Assembly: GCA_963703945.1 (NCBI GenBank)
Contig: CAVPGM010000045.1
Span: 162,785 to 226,784 of the forward strand
Source of the DNA: JALORV01 sp963703945
GTDB taxonomy: Bacteria > Pseudomonadota > Gammaproteobacteria > Burkholderiales > Burkholderiaceae_F
Length of the DNA stretch: 64,000 bases
Direction of reading: 5' to 3'
Shown: piece by piece, positions 60,531 to 64,000 of the stretch
Numbering within the stretch: the stretch's first letter is position 1
Layout of the letters: every line of letters starts with the position of its first letter
The notes under the pieces: model-generated
Databases searched by the model: none
Seen by the model: the letters and a program-made list of their open reading frames with translations, nothing else
What the model was told of the DNA's origin: nothing
Translations under genes and position numbers: made by a program

Positions 60531-61418
60531 CAATCCGTTGGCGCGCGCGCACGCCCGGTGGGTGTACGAAACGATGTTGGCATGCACGGCGGCCACACTC
60601 ACCGAGTTCGCCGCCAATGCGCGCTGGCTCGGCGGGCAAGCTGCCTTCACCCTGGTGCTGCACACGTGGACGCAGGATTTGCGGCTGCACTCCACGCGCA
60701 TGCGCTCATCGCCTGCGGCGCGCTCACCGACGACGAACGCTGGCGGCGGCCGGCGCGCTCAGATCGGTTCCTGTTTCCGGTGCCCGCACTGTCCCGGGTG
60801 TTCGCCGGCAAGTTCTGTGCAGCGCTGGCCGCCGCCGAGTGCGACAGCCGTCTGCCCCAAGACCCGGCGGCCACGGTCAGTGCGTGGCAGCGGCGCCTGC
60901 GCACCTTGCGCGCCACACCGTGGGTCGTGTACGCGAAGACGCCGCTGGCCGGACCCGCCGCCGTGCTGGACTATCTGTCACGCTACACGCACCGCACCGC
61001 GGTCGGTCACGAGCGCATCGTCGCCGTGGACGGTGACGGCGTGCGGTTGCGCGTGCGCGCCGATGCGCACGGCGGCAAGAAGGTGCAACGCATCGACGGG
61101 GCCGAGTTCATCGGCCGCTTCCTGCAGCACGTGCTGCCATCCGGTTTCAAACGCATTCGCCACTACGGACTGCTGGCAGCGCGCCACAAGACACAACGCC
61201 TGGCGCAGGCGCGTGCGGCGCTGGCCATGCCGGCGCCCAATCCGATCGCACGCGAGGTGGTGTCCGAGTTCATGCGCCGCGTGGCGCACATTGACATCGC
61301 GCGCTGCCCGCACTGCCGCGGCGGCTTGCGCCTCGTGCAGCGCTGTGCCCCTGTGCGTGGGGCCCCATGGCCAACGGCGGGCAAGACCTTCACCGCTGCC
61401 GTGCCGCAGGCACCGTGA
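60531..61418 (+). pseudogene. IS91 transposase copy 2, C-terminal part
   Basis: Continues from LNPLARAH as in copy 1. One base is missing near 60,690 (CTGCACATCC becomes CTGCACTCC), which destroys the HUH motif frame. The rest is nearly identical to copy 1. Confidence 0.9.
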
Positions 61419-61704
61419 GACACATCGCGCCGATGTCGCAACCTTTGACTGCCATTGTCCCCAGCCGGCGCCGCACCCGCTGGCGTCCTGCCTTCGTGCG
61501 CTCAGTCAACATCGGCACGCCGCGCGGCATCAGATCACCGCGAATCGAGTACCAACGGGGCCATCGCGATCGACCAGCGCATCCCGCGCCCGCTCGACTC
61601 AGCCGCTCGCGCGCCTGATCATGGCGCCACAGGCCGCCTGAACCTTACACTGCCCATTCACCGTTCCGCCCGGCCAATACCGAGCGGCGGTTCAGTCCAA
61701 CGAG

Positions 61705-61766
61705 GTTTATCGGCCGCCATGCCGCAGTCGTGCCTTCGCTCATCGCCGCCGCGGCGGCCGATAAAC
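61705..61766 (+). repeat. Subterminal palindrome of IS91-like copy 2
   Basis: Same 14-bp perfect arms as at 39,700-39,761, 7 bp from the element end. Confidence 0.75.
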
Positions 61767-61773
61767 GCTATTC

Positions 61774-61857
61774 GTTCGAGCGGACCGTGATGCATCGTGG
61801 GCCGCGTCTGTCCGCGGCACGGTCATCGTGGCCGGCCGCTCAACTCGGTCGTTAGGC
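61774..61857 (+). other. attC site 20, right part
   Basis: GTT then CGAGCGGACC, a long stem and R' GTTAGGC at 61,851. With 56,888-56,902 it forms a complete attC. Confidence 0.87.
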
Positions 61858-61863
61858 CTCACG

Positions 61864-62538
61864 ATGGAATCGCCGGTCAAGGACTCGCTGTATCGGATCC
61901 TACCGTTTCACCGGTTGGTTCAGATTCTCAAGACGGGTCGCTGGTACTTCGCCCACCCGAGCGAGTGGGAGGACCCGTATGAGGTGCGACGTACAACCGA
62001 ACTGAGTCCGAATCTCTTTGCCCAGTGCTGGTGCCGTACCGCCGTATCCGACGCTATGTGGCGCATCTACTCAAGTGATGGGCTAGGCGTGCGCATACGA
62101 GTGTCGCAGGCAAAGCTGCGAGCCAGACTGGAAGAGTCAGCCGAATCCTCAGACTTCAAGTTCCTCATCCGCAAGGTCAAGTACCTCAAACAAACCGAAT
62201 TGACCGCCTTAGAGGCTACCTGGACTCGCGCCACGCAACGCAAGCCGTCATTCACGGGTGCAGCCACTCACCTGTTCCGGAAGCGCCTGCCCTTCGATCA
62301 CGAAGCAGAAACGCGAGTGGTCATCCTTGACCGACGCCGCCCCGATGCGAACGGCCAGAAGGGTTGCTTTGTCAGCTTAAAGCCGGTCCCCCTTATCGAA
62401 AGCGTCTTCCTTGACCCTCGCGCGCCAACTGAGATCACCAATGCGATGCGTCATTTCCTGAAGGACAAGATGCACTTCCCTGGACATGTCGCGAAGTCTT
62501 CGCTGTACAAGCTGGACACTAGGAAGGAGACGCAGTGA
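61864..62538 (+). CDS. Cassette DUF2971-like protein
   Basis: 224 residues. SLYRILPFHRLVQILKTGRWYFAHPSEWEDPYE is the characteristic N-terminus of DUF2971, and FAQCWCRTAVSDAMWRIYSSDGLGVRI and DHEAETRVVILDR continue the family pattern. Function unknown; relatives occur in defence-island and mobile contexts. The stop (CAGTGA) lies in the target duplication of the IS481 element. Confidence 0.82.
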   Translation: MESPVKDSLYRILPFHRLVQILKTGRWYFAHPSEWEDPYEVRRTTELSPNLFAQCWCRTAVSDAMWRIYSSDGLGVRIRVSQAKLRARLEESAESSDFKFLIRKVKYLKQTELTALEATWTRATQRKPSFTGAATHLFRKRLPFDHEAETRVVILDRRRPDANGQKGCFVSLKPVPLIESVFLDPRAPTEITNAMRHFLKDKMHFPGHVAKSSLYKLDTRKETQ

Positions 62539-63981
62539 CCGGTCGGGAAGATAGGTAACAGAAGAGTCCGGGGACATAGGTAACACGGGAAGTCTCCGGT
62601 TTTCTTGCTGCATCAGCAGCGGGCACGTCGACTTGTCCACGGGCGCGCGTGCCGTGCCCTGGTGAGCACGGGGGCGCGCGCGCCGGTGGACAAGTCGGGG
62701 ATCATGCTACGCGCGGTCATGCATGTCGTTTGAGGCGGCCGAGCGCGTCTTCGATGCGCATGTGGCGCTCCAGCAGTCGACCGAGTTTTAGTGGCCCGAA
62801 GTACACGTTCCACACGCCGTCGTCGATTTCCTCCAGTCCGACGTATTCACCGACGCAGGTGATCGAGACGTTGACCCAGCGCTTGTTCCAACGGATGCCG
62901 CCGTTGGCACTCACGTAGCGCACCTCAAAGCGATCGGGATACTCCAGCGGTGGCAGTTTGTCCGGCATCGGTCGCGGCGAGGGCTCAAAGCGCGCGGCTG
63001 GCGTTTGCATGTCCAGCGCTTCGTGCGGCCGTTCGTGGTTGAACTCCTGCCGAAAGCGATTGAAGCGGCGCTGTTGCGCACGACAGCTGCCGGCGGGCGG
63101 GCGCGTCGTTTCGGCCTTCAGGGTGCGGTGCATGCGCTCATGGCGACCGTTCTGCTGCGGCTTGCCCGGCTCGATCAACTCCGGCAGGATGCCCAGTCGC
63201 ACCCACCAGGCCGACAGCTGCGACAGCCGCGCCAGGGTGTTGGTGGCAAACGGCACGCCATTGTCGGTGCGGATGCGCCGAGGTAGTCCGAACTCCTTGA
63301 ACAATCGGGTGAACACCGGCTTGGCCTCGTGCCCCGCGGTCGAAGTGAGTGCCTGGCAGCCGAGCAAAAAGCGGCTGCAGTTGTCGGTCACGGTCAGCGG
63401 ATAGCAATACAGGCCGTCGCCGGTCTTGAACTGACCCTTGTAGTCCGCACTCCAGACATCATTGGGCGCGCGCATTGGGCTCGAGGGTGGACCAGGATGG
63501 CCGATCACACGGCGCTGACGCTTCTTCGGCACCAGGCCGCTGCGGCTGAGGATCTCGCACACGGTCGATCGGCCAGGTAAATCCCAGCGCGGCTGCCGCC
63601 GCTCGAGGATCGACAGCAGTTTCTTCGCACCCCAGCTCGGGTGATGGGTGCGCAGTTCAACGAACGCCGCCACGATGTGCGCGGGCGTCGCATTCGGGCT
63701 GCCATGCGGCTGGCGCGATCGCTCAACGAGTCCGGCCGGACCTTGCTTCACATAACGATCGATCCACTTGTAGCCGGTCTTGCGACTGACGCAGTACAGT
63801 TCGCAAAGCTCGCTCACCGACAGGCGGTCGCGCAGATAATCGGCAATGAATTGCGTCTTCTGGTCCATAGGCGATGTCTGATTCCATGGCATGACGCACC
63901 TCCCGCAGGTGCCGCCATCGTTGATCAAACTGTTACCTATGTCCCCGGACTACTTTGTTACCTATGTCTCTGGACCGTACC
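62539..63981 (-). mobile_element. IS481 family element
   Basis: Long terminal inverted repeats (~45 bp) each containing two copies of CATAGGTAACA-type repeats. A 6-bp target duplication CAGTGA lies at 62,533-62,538 and 63,982-63,987. It sits exactly between the stop codon of the DUF2971-like gene and the following attC. The stretch 62,560-62,716 holds no gene. Confidence 0.9.
62717..63928 (-). CDS. IS481 family transposase
   Basis: 403 residues. Helix-turn-helix (LSVSELCELYCVSRKTGYKWIDRY), then DDE residues in VWSADYKGQF, RIRTDNGVPF and NGRHERMHRTLK. The frame is intact. The likely start is the internal Met of MDQKTQFIADYL (63,868), which begins the conserved domain. Confidence 0.93.
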   Translation of the reverse strand: MINDGGTCGRCVMPWNQTSPMDQKTQFIADYLRDRLSVSELCELYCVSRKTGYKWIDRYVKQGPAGLVERSRQPHGSPNATPAHIVAAFVELRTHHPSWGAKKLLSILERRQPRWDLPGRSTVCEILSRSGLVPKKRQRRVIGHPGPPSSPMRAPNDVWSADYKGQFKTGDGLYCYPLTVTDNCSRFLLGCQALTSTAGHEAKPVFTRLFKEFGLPRRIRTDNGVPFATNTLARLSQLSAWWVRLGILPELIEPGKPQQNGRHERMHRTLKAETTRPPAGSCRAQQRRFNRFRQEFNHERPHEALDMQTPAARFEPSPRPMPDKLPPLEYPDRFEVRYVSANGGIRWNKRWVNVSITCVGEYVGLEEIDDGVWNVYFGPLKLGRLLERHMRIEDALGRLKRHA

Positions 63982-63988
63982 CAGTGAG

Positions 63989-64000
63989 GCCTAACCCTTC
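63989..64000 (+). other. attC site 21, cut by window edge
   Basis: R'' GCCTAAC followed by CCTTC, as in the array consensus. The cassette array continues beyond the window. Confidence 0.85.

Larger units (their letters stand above)
56903..61773 (+). mobile_element. IS91-like element, copy 2 (decayed, split by IS21)
   Basis: Same ends as copy 1 and flanked by GTT on both sides (56,900-56,902 and 61,774-61,776). It is inserted inside an attC. It lacks the IS1111-group insertion of copy 1 and so shows the original left end. The recombinase has a 1-bp insertion and the transposase is split by an IS21 element and has a 1-bp deletion. The segment 61,419-61,773 holds no gene. Confidence 0.88.
34431..64000 (+). 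other. Chromosomal integron: integrase plus cassette array
   Basis: Integrase on the minus strand and at least 20 cassettes on the plus side, each ended by an attC with the R'' core RYYYAAC (usually GCCTAAC) and the R' core GTTRRRY (usually GTTAGGC). Many attC sites share the same arms (GCTCCAGCCGAC and GGCTGAGCTCAAAC), a homogeneity typical of sedentary chromosomal integrons. The array is not complete: a fresh attC begins at 63,989 and leaves the window. Cassette G+C looks lower and more varied than the backbone. Confidence 0.93.

Noticed and set aside
1..64000. tRNA or rRNA genes
   Set aside because: I saw no cloverleaf-like or rRNA-like segment on either strand. A dedicated scan would be decisive.

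Overview
The window reads as a high-G+C betaproteobacterial chromosome (Burkholderiales-like is my best guess from gene content). It falls into two parts. Positions 1-32,300 are ordinary core and metabolic backbone. Positions 32,350-64,000 are a chromosomal integron whose cassette array runs off the right edge and is heavily invaded by insertion sequences. Several backbone genes (D-cysteine desulfhydrase, a permease, hutI, dnaE2) carry single-base frame breaks in otherwise well-conserved sequence. Because they are so frequent, I suspect many are assembly errors rather than true decay.

Backbone. 1-4,034 is a branched-chain amino acid/amide-type ABC transporter: substrate-binding protein, a fused LivH-LivM permease and two ATPases, coupled by short overlaps. 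4,069-11,259 holds pncB, a D-cysteine desulfhydrase, an aspartate/glutamate racemase, a class I aminotransferase, a LutC-type LUD protein, a NhaD/citrate-type permease and a 2-hydroxyacid dehydrogenase. 11,272-16,511 holds a PHA-system protein, an exported M3 oligopeptidase, a divergent acyl-CoA-binding protein / wax ester synthase pair, and an AlaX-type tRNA editing protein. 16,628-17,800 is a periplasmic PhnD-like/rhodanese fusion. 17,951-24,726 is a tight histidine-degradation operon, hutU-hutH-hutG-hutI, with a type II NADH dehydrogenase coupled to its end. 24,782-28,814 has a cupin, a small hypothetical, a DUF4337 remnant, a polymer-forming membrane protein and a secreted esterase.

SOS/integron region. 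On the minus strand lie dnaE2 (29,087-32,275, frame-broken), imuB (32,952-34,424) and an integron integrase intI (34,431-35,465). intI ends 6 bp before imuB, in the position where imuA normally sits. A near-perfect LexA box (35,477-35,496) overlaps the -10 of the intI promoter, so intI and imuB look like one SOS-induced operon. A HigBA-like toxin-antitoxin pair lies between imuB and dnaE2 on the opposite strand.

Cassette array. From about 35,600 to the right edge I count 15 complete attC sites, two attC sites split by insertion sequences and four half or degenerate sites. Nearly all cassette genes face away from intI. They include a gamma-glutamylcyclotransferase-like protein, an ICMT-like methyltransferase, a metal-binding/SHOCT pair, a DUF6265 protein, a SnoaL-like protein, a GNAT, a VOC protein, an AspH-type hydroxylase (reversed), a phosphatase-like protein, a cupin, a GFA protein, a DUF2971-like protein and several unknowns.

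Insertion sequences. An IS91-like element with its own tyrosine recombinase sits at the presumed attI crossover and itself carries an IS110/IS1111 element. A second, decayed IS91-like copy is inserted in an attC and is split by an IS21 element. IS3 (interrupted by IS30), IS256 and IS481 elements are also present. Comparing the two IS91-like copies, and reading target duplications, lets the ends of several elements be placed to the base.
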